A DNA stretch of 64,000 nucleotides from Prostheceraeus crozeri (taxonomy: Eukaryota > Platyhelminthes > Polycladida > Euryleptidae), in the NCBI GenBank assembly GCA_907163375.1, contig CAJQUW010005339.1, positions 62,001 through 126,000 on the forward strand, in the 5' to 3' direction. The notes under the pieces were generated by a model, which was not told where the DNA came from, did no database searches, and worked only from the letters and a program-made list of their open reading frames with translations. Shown in pieces: positions 8,488-19,914 of the stretch. Each line of letters opens with the position of its first letter. Position 1 is the stretch's first letter. Made by a program: the position numbers and the translations under genes.

Positions 8488-10720
8488 TCAAAAGTTATAT
8501 TCACTGAATGTGCAGTTATTAAACACAAATGTATTTGATGTAGACTCGTCTGTGTTGTTTGACTGTTGATTCACTTGTCTTGTAACTGATGAATATTCTC
8601 CGGAAAGAATGTCACTCATTTGTCTGTCCATTGAATTTTGTGCCACATATACTTCGTCGGAATTGGAGATGTGGCCAATTCTTTTCTTTGTGACTTCTCG
8701 AGGGATCCCGGCCTCAACTAAACGAGTCTTTGCAGTTCTTCGGAGACTTGTATTAGTGTAATAACCTTCTTTTTCTAGAGATTTCATAAGTGTCTTTGTA
8801 ATTTTTTCGATCGAATGTATGCCGAGAGGTTGATTCTTGTACCAGACAGTTGACTTTGGTGATACGATGCAGGCCAGATGAAATTCAGTTCTGTCGGTTA
8901 TTGGTCGATGCGATACATACTCCTTGTATAAGTTTATCGAGCACCTTTCCTTGAACGTTTTTCTTGGGAATATCTTCATAGATTTTGGTTCCATGCAAGA
9001 CTGCTTGATCCAGAAATTCCTGGATTTCGAAACGGTCTCTGTCAGTGGCGGCTTTAGCGATCATGCCCTTCATGCTCAGCATGACGAAGTATTTTGTCTA
9101 ATTTTCCTCCACACAAATCAACGATGTCAACCACAAGAAAGGGAAAGTTTTGAATCAACAAAAAAACTTCCAACATCATTTGATTACATTTGACAACATT
9201 TGATTACTATGTCAGATCATGTTGCTGTGACATTAAGGTCATACTCAATTAAGATTTATCAAGTAGCTAACTTGTTCTAAAAAATTCAGGGGAACGCAAG
9301 TCAATTCGAGCATACCTCATTTGTTATTGGCCGGATCATCTGACGGGAGAACAATAGCAAAATCTGCGGATGACGATTTTCATACTCCATCTCATGCCGT
9401 GGACGGGAAGCACAAATGATACGTATAGCTCGTTTCAACCAACTAACGGTAGCTGATTGGACGGCAATCTGCTGATTTTATCGGTGTAGTGAGATCATGA
9501 GATGTCTCGAGTCTCAGTTGCACGATTGAAACCCCATCGAATTGACGTCCTTTATAAGTAATTCAATATCTTCCAATGTTAATACAGCTTGTGATTTTGT
9601 GCGATTGACGGTGTTTTTACTATCTTAAATGCATGCTTCAAGTAACTAGAACTTGAATATTATTTAATATACATTATCTGGTGATTAAATTTAGCCGTGG
9701 TCTTCTACATGCTTGCATATGTAGATATGTCTAGGAGCAAATAGTATAATAGGCTATGCATGCATCAGATTATCATCGGATGTACTCAAACATACAAAGC
9801 ATGTAGCCTACGCCTGGAATTTTATTTTAAGCGTATTTTGGCTGATGCAGTATGTAGATCATTAGAATTATGCCTAGCCCTACACCATATTCACTGGATT
9901 ACCTGATGTGAAAAGTAGGCGGCTTGCATGTTTGAATTATAATTAGGAAAGGGCAAATGCAAATGGAATGAGATTAAAATTTTGTTCATCGAATTCGTAA
10001 CTGTTTCTTAAGTTGCATGATATTAAGCTACATTATGCTACATCAGTTGCATGGTTAAAAATCCTCGTATGATAGCTGTCACACATACTTTTTTCCTCAT
10101 GATGCGAAAAAATTGATGAGCATGACCTAACAGAAATCCATAGAGCCGCCACTGGTCTCTGTATACAATAGAACCTCTTCTGAATTTTCTTCTATAAGCT
10201 GCAGTTGACTAGCAGCACCAAATCGCAATGCTTTGTGCTCTGTGGCTGTTCGCAAACCGAGCTGAACACCGATCAAGAAGATAACCAAAGGTCCTCTTCG
10301 TCCGAAAGAGGAATATTCTCGGCTCGTTTTGGAGGTCTAGCATTGCCTTCACCTGCACTGAGTCGCATTTCCGCATCAAGTTGGTTCCTCGCATCATTGA
10401 ACTCGGGATCTTTAAAAAATGACCAGTTTCTTTTACAGTCATAGTTCATATAGTGTTGTATCATAGCAAAGATTTCTTTTAGAGACTTAGGGGGATATTT
10501 GGACCCATCTTGCTTTCTTGCATCTGCGATGAAATATTTCAAACAGTATGATAGATCTGAAACACTCATGTATTCCAGGTCATCGTAGATTTTCAGCATG
10601 CCATCATCTCTCACTTTCCATTCTGAGTGCCACATTTTAAAAAGTCTTACACATGGTTGCTGTTGAACTTGTCGCAAATCTTTTCATCTCATCTGCGGAT
10701 GTTGTTGCTTGATCTTCCAT
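8488..10720 (-). pseudogene. Crypton-type tyrosine recombinase, interrupted
   Basis: The N-terminal part (from an ATG at 10720, with a frameshift, to about 10163) contains YPPKSLKEI and FFKDPEFNDARNQLDAEMR, as in the Crypton-derived KIAA1958/ZMYM/QRICH1 group. The C-terminal part (8488-9034) has SLRRTAKTRLVEAGI and IGH, which fit the Arg and His of a tyrosine recombinase; VYVAQ supplies a possible tyrosine. Crypton enzymes cut and rejoin DNA through the tyrosine. The 1112 bp hAT copy and a frame change split the gene, so it is dead. An origin as a domesticated host gene cannot be excluded. Confidence 0.7.
9043..10154 (-). mobile_element. non-autonomous hAT-type element, copy 2 (inside Crypton gene)
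   Basis: The same 1112 bp element as 6345-7456 in the opposite orientation, with a perfect 8 bp duplication GTCTCTGT (9035-9042 and 10155-10162). High similarity and intact duplications suggest recent movement of both copies. The pair could form a large stem-loop with a 1.6 kb loop. Confidence 0.9.
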
Positions 10721-11306
10721 TTTTTATTTTATTTTTCTCTAGAACGATTGCGTCAATGTGCTGGCTAATTTCATGGAATGCAAAAATTGCTATTATATCA
10801 AGAAGAGAATCAAATTTTAAATTTCAGATCTATGGTAATAGTTGATTTTTGCATCATGCACCATCGAGAGTGGTGCGTGATCGCTGCTGTCTCGCTGTGT
10901 TTTTGATATCTGTGTTTGCCGTCGGTCCTTTCAACCTATTCTCGAAAATTTTTATATCATTGGATTCCGCTCGTTCTCGTTCATCTTGCTACGCAGGTTG
11001 TGTTGGTCATCATTGTCTCCTTCGTCGCCTATCATCGAAATAAGGAATATACACGCCGTTTGTCAGTGATCTCCTCTCACTTCCATTGCTTCGCGTCGGT
11101 GACATTGTCCAGTGGTTGGGTGGTGACGTTTCGTGAATTCTTTCTGTAATGCACGTGATTCTCGGCAATTCGGAGTAAGTGCGTCTTTTGACAGGACTTG
11201 CTTTCGTGCTGCGTAGTACTGTGGCTAGCGTTTGGGACTTACATCTCTGTGGTAACGGGTTCAAAATTGAGGACGAACTTTTGCATCATTTTGCTTCTCT
11301 CTTTTG
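10721..11306 (+). other. probable 5' region of LINE D
   Basis: Between the Crypton start and LINE D ORF1. The later part (from about 10850) is richer in G and C and probably is the LINE 5'UTR and internal promoter. I could not fix the exact LINE start or a target duplication. Confidence 0.35.
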
Positions 11307-12026
11307 ATGATGGTCACTCCAAAGCCTAATACACGCTCTGGTGCTATCTCAATGTCTCAGGCCGATGAGTTGAAAAAGTTGATCCAGGAATCTCGGGATT
11401 TTGTAATTACTGCCTTGAGATCAGACCTCCGTAATTTAGAAAGCAAATTGTCATCCCGCATCGATGCGATTGAGGTCTCAATAACATCTATACGGTCAGA
11501 TCACACAGAGTTAGCCAATGATCTCGCTCTAATGAAGCGACATGTTGGTGAGGCAACACAGAGCGTTTTTGACTGTTGCTTGGAAGAGGTTCAAAATCGT
11601 ACGGTGAGAATGAACAGTTTGATTTTTCACGGCATCCCTGAGAAATCTACTGGGACCATCCAAGAAAGGACTGATTGGGATAAGTCAAAGTTAAATGCAA
11701 TATTTAATGAAATGAACTTTGATGTCTCTGATGACGAAATATCAGGCCATCGTCGAATTGGGAAAAGTCGCAGTGACGGAACTCGTCTCCTCAAAATACA
11801 AGTCCATGACCCCATTAAGAAAAGTGATATTCTGAGAAAGTCCAAATCATTACGCAACTCAGCAAATTTTCGAAGAGTGTATGTGCATCACGATCTCACT
11901 CCTTTACAGCAAGAAAAGGAAAAGTTTTTGAGAACTGAACTGAAGCGACGTCGCGAAAATGGTGAGGATATTGTCATTTATCGCAATAAAATTGTGGCTC
12001 GTTCTCAATTTCAAAATTTTCATTGA
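11307..12026 (+). CDS. LINE D ORF1 protein (RNA-binding)
   Basis: 239 residues from the ATG at 11307. Residues about 20-85 have the heptad pattern of a coiled coil; the middle (FHGIPEKSTGTIQERTDWD) and C-terminal parts resemble the transposase_22/L1 ORF1p-like RRM and CTD found in CR1-group LINEs. Such proteins trimerise and coat the LINE RNA. The stop TGA overlaps the start of the ORF2 frame (TTGA). Confidence 0.75.
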   Translation: MMVTPKPNTRSGAISMSQADELKKLIQESRDFVITALRSDLRNLESKLSSRIDAIEVSITSIRSDHTELANDLALMKRHVGEATQSVFDCCLEEVQNRTVRMNSLIFHGIPEKSTGTIQERTDWDKSKLNAIFNEMNFDVSDDEISGHRRIGKSRSDGTRLLKIQVHDPIKKSDILRKSKSLRNSANFRRVYVHHDLTPLQQEKEKFLRTELKRRRENGEDIVIYRNKIVARSQFQNFH

Positions 12027-14644
12027 AAGATTTTAAAGAACATCCAATCAGTGACATTTCCTTGTTTCTGTGCAATATACGTTCCCTTCTTCCCAAGTTC
12101 GACGATCTGAACCTTACACGACTAAGTCTAAAACCGGGAGTTTTGATGATAACCGAATCTTGGCTTACAGAAAGCATTATGGATGCACTACTTACCATCC
12201 CTCGTTTCATTTTGTATCGTATGGATCGAAGAGACCGAATAGGCGGTGGTGTCTGTATGTATGTGAATGACAGCATTAACTCTTCATTGCACACACCTAC
12301 TGCTGAATGTCCCTCTTTCTGTGAGATCCTGTTTGTGAAGTTGCATTTTCGTTACCACTATGTCCTTTGCTGTGTCTTGTACATTCCACCTGGCTTAAAG
12401 AGAGATGAACATTGTAAAATTTCTGAATTTATTTTGAATGAAATTGATCATGTACTTCTCTCCAATCCTGATTGCAATGTCATAGTAGCTGGAGATTTCA
12501 ATGACTTTTCTTCAGAAATTTTTTATCAAGATTTGGCTTTGTCAAATAAAGTGCATGATCCCACCAGGTCTGACAAAATCCTGGACAAAATTTTCATCGA
12601 TGCCGAGCTATGTGAATTTTTTGAGCAAAGCGCTTGCGTTGGTCCGCCGATTGGTAATTCAGACCACAATGTTGTTTTTCTGAGATCTTTGTTTGAGGCA
12701 AGTAATGTGTCTGTCAGGAGTTTCCCCGTTTGGGATTTTCGCGAGTCTCACATTCAGGAATTTATTTCCCGTCTGTCATCCTCTGACTTTTCAGAGATTG
12801 AAAACACGCACTCCATTGATGTAATGTGCAGCAAATTTTATGAAATCTTGTGTAAGTGTGTATCTGTTATCCCTCGTGAAATGGTTACTCTGACGTCTGA
12901 GGACAAGCCATGGATTACTCCCCTTTTGAAAATGCTCATCAACAGGCGTTGGGAGGCTTTTCGAAGCAGGAACTGGCCAATGTACGAGCATTACAAGATC
13001 AAAGTAAAGGACGAAATAATAAAGGCCAAGATACAATGGGCTAATAAGCACAAGCAAAGTACCAACGGCTTATGGAAGATTGTTAGTGAGATTAAGGGTA
13101 CCAGATCATCTGACTCGTTCCGCCATTTGCAACATACATTTACTGACATCAGGGATATGTTGAACTGCTTTACGTCTGTCTTCAAGTGCAATTATAATGC
13201 GTCTGACGATGTTTCATTGGCGGCGATTCAGAATCAACGTTGGGATTTTCAAATTTCTCCCTATGAAGTGCTGAATGAATTAGTGCATCTAAATTCCCAC
13301 AAAGGCATCGGCGCTGATGGTATTCCAACTAGACTATTGGTTATTGGTGCATATCTTCTTTGTGAACCTTTGTGTTGGATATTTAACCGATCCATTCAAA
13401 CTAAGACATTTCCTATGTGTTTTAAAGAAGCTATTGTACAACCCATACCAAAGAAGAGCAGACCAAAGCTTAATGAATTTCGCGCAATATCCTTGACATC
13501 GGTTATTAGCAAAATATTCGAACGAATCGTATCGCGTGAAATAAAATGCAAGCTTCTTCCACTTTACGGAATCAACCAGCACGCTTACCGACCTTTAAGA
13601 TCTACAACCAGTGCTCTGGTCGCCATACAAGACTCCATCACACGATCATTGGATTCGCCGGAAACGATAGCTGTTCGTATCATATGTTTGGACCTGTCAA
13701 AGGCTTTTGACACATTACAGTTCAATCGTCTGTTGAATTATCTCAATCGAGCTGGTCTGAACCATGGAATTTTGAGTTGGCTTCAGTCTTATCTGGTTGG
13801 CAGGAAGTTCAGAGTTCGAATACATGGCTGTTTTGGCCCTTGGGAAGACGCAATTTCAGGAGTTCCTCAGGGTTCGGTCCTCGGGCCCTTGTTGTTCGCG
13901 GCTTTTATGGGTTCCATCAATTTTGATGCTGAGTGTATTCGATGCATTAAATATGCTGACGACATAACCATCATTGAAGAGATCACAAGGAAATCAGTAT
14001 CAGAACAGTTTTTGTCATCTCAACTCATTGAGGAGAAATTTACTGACAGCGGGCTTAGACTCAATTCTGGGAAGTGCAAGGAACTGCTTTTACAAAAGTC
14101 AGTGTTACCGGAGAATCAAATTTCGACGAGCGTTTTCCCCAGAGTTGATAATCTACGTATCCTCGGTTTCATCTTTTCCGACAGATCATCATGGAACCAT
14201 CAAATCAGTGAGACTGTTAAACGTGCATCTTGCAGATTGTACATTATCCGCTGCCTGAAGCCAGTTTTGTCAAGAAAGGAACTTATTATTGTCTACCATG
14301 CTGTGATTACATCGTTGATTTTGTATGCCTCGCCGACGTATGGAAATTTACCTGTTGGCCTACTTTATAAGTTAGAGTGCTTTCAAAAGCGTGCTCATAG
14401 ATTGATTTGTGGGCACGGATGTTCATGTGTTGAGTTCCGTGAGTTGTCAATTGTATTCAGAGAGTATGGTCTAAAATTTCTGCATAAATGTGAGTCGAAT
14501 CCTTGTCATCCTCTTCACCAATTTGTGCCCAAACGCCTCATGAGGTCGAGTCATTATTGTTTGCCTTATTCAGCTACAAGTAGGCGTTTGAACTCGTTTT
14601 TCCCATGTTTTTGTGCTGTTGCCAACGGCGGGTTTTTTATTTGA
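12023..14644 (+). CDS. LINE D ORF2: endonuclease and reverse transcriptase
   Basis: About 870 codons. The N-terminal AP-type endonuclease shows ITESWL, GDFND and GNSDHNVV (catalytic E, D, D and H). The RT follows with RAISLTSVISKIFERI, LDLSKAFDTL, GVPQGSVLGPLLF and KYADDI (catalytic YADD). The C-terminal region (HRLICGHGC) is typical of CR1-like LINEs. The enzyme nicks the target and primes cDNA there. No ATG exists near the 5' end of the frame, so translation probably depends on termination-reinitiation or frameshifting at the ORF1 stop. Confidence 0.85.
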   Translation: MKDFKEHPISDISLFLCNIRSLLPKFDDLNLTRLSLKPGVLMITESWLTESIMDALLTIPRFILYRMDRRDRIGGGVCMYVNDSINSSLHTPTAECPSFCEILFVKLHFRYHYVLCCVLYIPPGLKRDEHCKISEFILNEIDHVLLSNPDCNVIVAGDFNDFSSEIFYQDLALSNKVHDPTRSDKILDKIFIDAELCEFFEQSACVGPPIGNSDHNVVFLRSLFEASNVSVRSFPVWDFRESHIQEFISRLSSSDFSEIENTHSIDVMCSKFYEILCKCVSVIPREMVTLTSEDKPWITPLLKMLINRRWEAFRSRNWPMYEHYKIKVKDEIIKAKIQWANKHKQSTNGLWKIVSEIKGTRSSDSFRHLQHTFTDIRDMLNCFTSVFKCNYNASDDVSLAAIQNQRWDFQISPYEVLNELVHLNSHKGIGADGIPTRLLVIGAYLLCEPLCWIFNRSIQTKTFPMCFKEAIVQPIPKKSRPKLNEFRAISLTSVISKIFERIVSREIKCKLLPLYGINQHAYRPLRSTTSALVAIQDSITRSLDSPETIAVRIICLDLSKAFDTLQFNRLLNYLNRAGLNHGILSWLQSYLVGRKFRVRIHGCFGPWEDAISGVPQGSVLGPLLFAAFMGSINFDAECIRCIKYADDITIIEEITRKSVSEQFLSSQLIEEKFTDSGLRLNSGKCKELLLQKSVLPENQISTSVFPRVDNLRILGFIFSDRSSWNHQISETVKRASCRLYIIRCLKPVLSRKELIIVYHAVITSLILYASPTYGNLPVGLLYKLECFQKRAHRLICGHGCSCVEFRELSIVFREYGLKFLHKCESNPCHPLHQFVPKRLMRSSHYCLPYSATSRRLNSFFPCFCAVANGGFFI

Positions 14645-14797
14645 TGAAACTTTTCTTGTACTTCAGAAGCTGTTGTTAAATAACTTGTATCTGTGCTCAA
14701 ACATGACGTTTTGACTTTGTCTTTTAATTATTTTGAAATTAAATGTATCTGTGATTTTCAATTCATGCAAATAAACGATTCTCTCTCTCTCTCTAAA

Positions 14798-15690
14798 GAA
14801 TGGACATCTGTTAACGACAAGACATGCTACTGACACCAGACATGACACAAATGCATTAATTTCCCTGCATAAACCATAGAATTCTAAAGTAATAGCACTA
14901 TAGACATCTACATGTAACATAGATAAATCATAGATGTAACAGAAATCATAGATGTACTATGTCATTGATGTAGGAATAGAAATACGGATAAATCACTGAA
15001 TCTCTGATTTAAACATAGAAGTGGATAATAGTACACTAGAATGGAAGTTTGATATCTTGCCTATGTTCAATGATGGCACATGGAAAAATCTATGGTTTGT
15101 ACCATAGATTTCTAAATTTCTCTGGACAGATAGGTTGAAATTGGTTTATACATGTTCAGGCATGGACTCCTAAATATAGATTACCTTGCAAATAGACTGT
15201 CAATAAGCATAATCAACATTTTGGAGAACAGGTTGCCTGCCAGCACAGCATGTATGTATATTTATGTACATTAGGAGTTAGGACGCATGAGCTTACACAT
15301 GCTTATGCGCTAAACGCATGTGCTACACCTCCGCGTCATTTGCTAATTTTGCAATTTTCTTCCTCAGAACTGAGGCATTTGAGATTTTATGCACAAATAT
15401 CTTGCACATGCTGTTGAAAAATGTCATTGAAATTTCGGAAATCTGATTCATGTGCGTGCGAACAGCGGGAAATTACGAAGTAATCGGAAATGTGATGATA
15501 TTCATCGATAGTCTGAGCATCGTCCTTTCATTTTTTAAAGAAAGATACTATCTTCTTAGACAATTATTCAGTTTCAGTTATGACTTGTATAACCTGGAAA
15601 AATGGTTTTTCTTCGCTATTCTCACAAATAAAGTTTTTACATGAAAATTAAAAACTATTCAGTTTGATCTCATACCACACTCTCCAGCAA
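14798..15690. other. no gene seen; repeats of CATAGAT type and one arm of an inverted repeat
   Basis: Around 14890-15010 the motif CATAGATGTA/ACATAGATAA recurs. 15099-15160 forms an inverted repeat with 17229-17304. Short frames here have no recognisable content. Confidence 0.4.
15099..15160 (+). repeat. inverted repeat arm 1 (partner 17229-17304)
   Basis: Shares TCTAAATTTCTCTGGACAGA and TATACATGTTCAGG with the complement of 17229-17304, with a small indel between. The 2.1 kb between the arms may be a degenerate transposon, or the arms may be internal repeats of the P-type element. Confidence 0.6.
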
Positions 15691-15699
15691 GGAATGTAT

Positions 15700-16170
15700 A
15701 GTTGAAGCACAGATACGTTTGGTGGAAAAGACTTCCCATGATAAATTTTGCTCAAAAACTTTGCAGCTTCAGGATGTCGAACATTGCCAACTCACTATTT
15801 GTGACATTACACTCACGACAAAAATCACATTTTTTGCATTTCAGGAGTGAAGGGCAGCAAGCACCACTTATATCATCTCGATTTTTAGGATTCATATTGA
15901 AATCAGTTTTTGTATGCAAACATTCTCCTGCATACACATCATCTTCTGTGGTTGACTACATGATATTTTATCATCAACACTTCTCAGACTAAATCCGGAA
16001 AACTTCAATAAAGTTACTGTTTTCATTTTCTTGTCATTCTCTGTAAGGTAACGAATGGAGATAAAATAATTTTTGCACCAGTCATTTGACGCATCCAACC
16101 AAAACCCTTCTCAATGTGATCCGGCTGTGCTTTTCCGAGCATTGGTCATTGGTCTCAGAAGAGTAGTCTC
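15700..16170 (-). pseudogene. P-type transposase C-terminal remnant
   Basis: Frameshifted minus-strand frames contain QPDHIEKGFGWMRQMTGA (near 16125-16070) and then LLKFSGFSLRSVDD. This resembles the conserved [LI]E-x2-F-x3-R end of P-element/THAP9-like transposases. The THAP domain at 18804-19317 on the same strand supports this. Several stops and frame changes make it dead. Confidence 0.4.
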
Positions 16171-18803
16171 CATCACAGGTCGGATCGCTTGATATGTTCA
16201 GACATCCTTATAGAAGAAGCTGATCAGGTTGTAAATGCTTATTGTGTCCATCATGATTGTTTTCATGAAATTGAATGCAAAGAAGGATCTCCGTATAGTT
16301 CACTTTTCTGTTCCCCCTCATTTCAGGACATTCGTAGTGTGGAAATCGGTGGCTTCTCTTTTCCTCTCGAAACTGACCCTTACATAACAATGGTCAATGC
16401 TTCGGTTGGATCTTCCGTCCGCTGAATTCGGCTTCACGGAGCTTTGTCAGTCTTTCCCAAGTATTACATAATTGAATCCAATTTCGAATTTCTATTACTG
16501 ACTGGTCATCCAGAGATTATCCAGAAGTCATCAGATTGACAACTTTGGAAAACTTGTGATAGATGATAGATACTCGTACATTATGTGCTGCTTGGAATGG
16601 ATTTCTCTCTGTGATAAATGCAAAAACCTATTCGCAGATTTTTCGACAGTCAATGATGCGACGATGCTGTGGGGAAGATTTCAACTTATGATCGCCATTT
16701 TTAGTCCATTATCGTCTTGAGATGTCACAAACGCAGGTGGAATGGTTTCTTTCTAAATTTTAGAAAAAATTGTCATAACAAGAAATCTTCCGATTGTGTT
16801 TCCATTGCCAGGACATGTACTTGAAAACGTGGCCATACCGGATCGCAGCTTTGTAGTTGTTTGGAGAAGCATCTAGACAGATAAAGGAATTTCGATGGCA
16901 CTGTACTTTAGATCACGCTGTTTCATTTCTTCAATTTTTCTTCATTGCTTGCCATGATGATCCATGTCCTTCGTGGTAGCATTTGTCAGATTCATGGAAT
17001 TGAAGGTTACACAAGACGTCACACAAAGTTGCACAAGAATATAATACTTTCAACTAAATCGATGCATTCACAAATTCAAATTTCTTTGTTATGCAAGTAG
17101 AGGAATGTATTTGTGTTACACCGTCATTGCATTTCGGTTCACAGCCAACAATGGTATACTGCATTTGCTTGCATTTTGCATTCAAACAAGCTGCAAAATT
17201 CGATCTTTTGCAACACGAATGTTGGTTGGCCTGAACATGTATAAAATGATTTCAAATTTTGCTCACCTATCTGTCCAGAGAAATTTAGAAGTCTATGGTT
17301 TGTACATACGAGTATATCAGCTTAGATCTAAAACATTGCATCATAGTCAAACTATTTGCCAATTTGGTTGTGGAAGTTGTTGACAGCAAATTACAGGATT
17401 TTCATGAAGAGAATTTTAAGTGAGATGGCAGCATTGTTTCATGTGAAGTATTAGCTTACTATTCTATGGATTAATATACTGTGTCTATTTGTAGCAGTCA
17501 TTGACAACCATTTTCCAATTTTTCAATGCTGGATTGCGAATCAAAAATTGGTTCAGAGTCATAAGCGAAAGTGGTCGCTGTACTGGTTGTAAGAATATCT
17601 CAAGAATTCAAAGATAAAAATTCTAATTATTGGATAATTTCTCCTTCTAGCGGTTAAGAAACCTAGAGCTTTCTGGAATAGACACATTGAAAGCTGCTTT
17701 ACCGACAGTCATTTCTCAGATAAATGAAATGTCGCTGGATCCTTTTAATTAATCACGAAATGACTTATGTGACATAGTGTGATGATATTTTGGAAGCTCA
17801 TATTCGAAAGCATGCAAAGGTTTTGAAAATTGTTCAAATATATTGAACAAGGAAACGCTTTTAAGGAAATGAATACTCTGAGATTTCTTGGCCTCTGATT
17901 TCAAGCTGGAGCAATGCATGCTCTGTAAATCGACATTACAAGTTGCGCATGTGTCTGATTACACTCTTGATTGATTATAGGAGCGATATTTCAAAATGAT
18001 GAATGTACAGAACGTTTTACAGGATTTCCTTCTTTGTCATCCTGTCGGTGCACTATTTTGTAAATTCACTATTGCTTTTGTGTACATGATCTTTGGACAA
18101 GGGGCAACAATCCAGTTCACAAATCGACTTGATAATTGAAAATACCAACCCGAAAACAAGAAAGCCAATCCGCAAAATTTGCTTTTTGCCCCAACTAAGT
18201 TCCCCTGGAGTGTGCCATAATTTTCATGCAATTTCCATTCTAGGACTTTCTATGGTATTATTAATTTCTATGGATTTAAACAGTGATATCAACTCGTCTT
18301 CGCTTCGCTCAGACTCGTAGATTATCACTGTTTAAATCCTCGATTCAGTGCTTTATCCTATACTTAAAGACTGCCAACAACTATGCTGGTTGAGACAACA
18401 GCGCTGTGGCAAAAGGCATAGTTTCCTGTCCAGATGTTACATATCTAGGATTCCATGCTGCATCATGGATATCTAGATTAATACCTAGTTTGGAAGCAGA
18501 AATGTCACTTTCACATTGACGCACTCATGAGAGCAAGAAAATTCGAAAAAAAGGAATATAATTTGGTGGGCGGAGAATTGGTAGATGCTATACATCGCTA
18601 CCCATGAATCTCTTATTTTACTGATATTAATTGTACAGTAATCTCACTTATGTTAATTAATTATTGCAACTTCTTAATGCTACTTCACATATCATGTGCA
18701 AACCAGTCCTACAATAACGCAAGCTTTTTAACATCTTGATTGACGAATCAGCAAAAACAGCTACCGCATATTTCAAGTCAATTGATGATAAACTAAACAT
18801 AAT
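16171..18803. other. degenerate middle of the P-type element; no intact gene
   Basis: No long coherent frame. Short minus-strand segments (for example WIQLCNTWERLTKLREAEF near 16440-16500) could be transposase remains, but I cannot align them. 17229-17304 is the partner of the inverted repeat at 15099. Near 18290-18340 the sequence folds back around ATTTAAACAGTGATA. Confidence 0.35.
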
Positions 18804-19417
18804 TCAACATTCATCAGATTTCGAATCAAATTCAACATTCAGATCTTCATACCTAAGGATGTTGTAACCTGATGGTAACTGACATGCAACTGACATTGCT
18901 AGTCTCCTCTCTTCTTTTACTCGACGCGCAGCCGAAGTCGCGCAGTTAGTGCGTGTCTTCTTAGTCTTGCTGGGTGGACAGTCTATGAAAATTGTTGGAA
19001 TAGAGCCTTGTTTCAATCTACGATAAACTGATGTCGTTGATGCAGGTCGACATTTATTGGAGTCAACTGATTTAGTCAGCTGAAAAATGCTTTTCACACA
19101 AGCAACCGTTTGGACCTGTTTCAAAGTTTCTTTTACAAGCTCTTATCCATTCTCGCCGACACTCTTGGATTTTTTGCCATTTTTGGAAAACTGAATAGCT
19201 GAACTTTATCAGGATTTGATTTGTAGCCTGATGTGCATCCGAAAGTTGCACCTGTACGAGGCATGGCAAAGAGGCAAAACTGATAATCACGACAGATACT
19301 AAATTGTCTTGATACAAATCATAAAATGATACTGACTGCTAGATGCAAAGCTGTATAATTGAGTACGTCAATGTAGAAATGTACGTCCAATCCAGGTATT
19401 AATCTAGATATCCATGG
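18474..19417. repeat. 33 bp inverted repeat pair around the THAP exon
   Basis: CATGGATATCTAGATTAATA (from 18474) recurs inverted at 19386-19417, extending to about 33 bp with a few mismatches. The pair encloses the THAP-coding segment, so this may be a separately mobile unit or internal inverted repeats of the P-type element. Confidence 0.65.
18804..19317 (-). pseudogene. THAP-type zinc-finger domain, P-type element or THAP gene remnant
   Basis: Two overlapping frames together give W-x3-C...CLCEKHFSAD, matching the C-x2-H-F end of the THAP zinc module, then LKQGSIPTIF, which resembles the (A/S)VPTIF box that closes THAP domains. The N-terminal CxxC half is unclear. THAP domains bind DNA in P-element transposases and cellular THAP proteins. 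Frame changes indicate decay. Confidence 0.6.
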
Positions 19418-19419
19418 CT

Positions 19420-19837
19420 ACATAATGTAATACTGCAGTTCAGATATCTGAACCGCAATATACTGTTGGGCTGAGGGCCGTCAGTTATCCATTCTCTTAT
19501 CGTCAGTAGCCATCATCATCTTAGACCCAATGATGTCAATAAATTTCTTTGCTATGGGGCCAGGCATACATGAGGTCTCGAAAGCCAGAGGCTCATATGT
19601 AGAAGTCGGTCAAGGACTGGTATTTCCTCCTTTTTAGATGTTCAGCTTTTTCAGCTGCTCGCCCTGATTGAATGCTTGTGTCGTTGACGTTTGACACAGC
19701 AAGGGTGTCTGTCACCGTAGCATCCCAAGCGAGACATTTACAGGAAGAGCAACTGGTACTGAATGGTCATCGCGTCATCAAGTAATGCCACAAAACCCAG
19801 AGTTCTAGAAAATGTGGGATTCTGGAACTTTATATCA
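19420..19837. other. no gene seen
   Basis: Sequence between the THAP remnant and LINE C. Nothing is recognised. Confidence 0.3.
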
Positions 19838-19913
19838 CTTGCGTCAGCCAGTTTACGAGGTCCGGAACATCAGTAATTCATCTGAAATTCTATCATCATA
19901 CGCTCCTTTTCAG
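19838..19913 (+). repeat. 80 bp direct repeat at the LINE C 5' end
   Basis: Matches 51229-51316 with few differences (for example CATCATACGCTCC in both). The LINE C ORF1 ATG follows within two bases, so it is probably the LINE 5' leader. Its reappearance at the 3' end suggests a head-to-tail tandem copy. Confidence 0.7.
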
Positions 19914-19914
19914 A

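Larger units (their letters stand above)
10850..14797 (+). mobile_element. LINE D, nearly full-length CR1/Jockey-type retrotransposon
   Basis: Two reading frames (ORF1 11307-12026; ORF2 12023-14644) with an AAATAAA signal and a 3' CT-repeat tail near 14783-14797. ORF2 is open throughout, so this is the most complete LINE in the window. The 5' limit is approximate. Confidence 0.8.
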
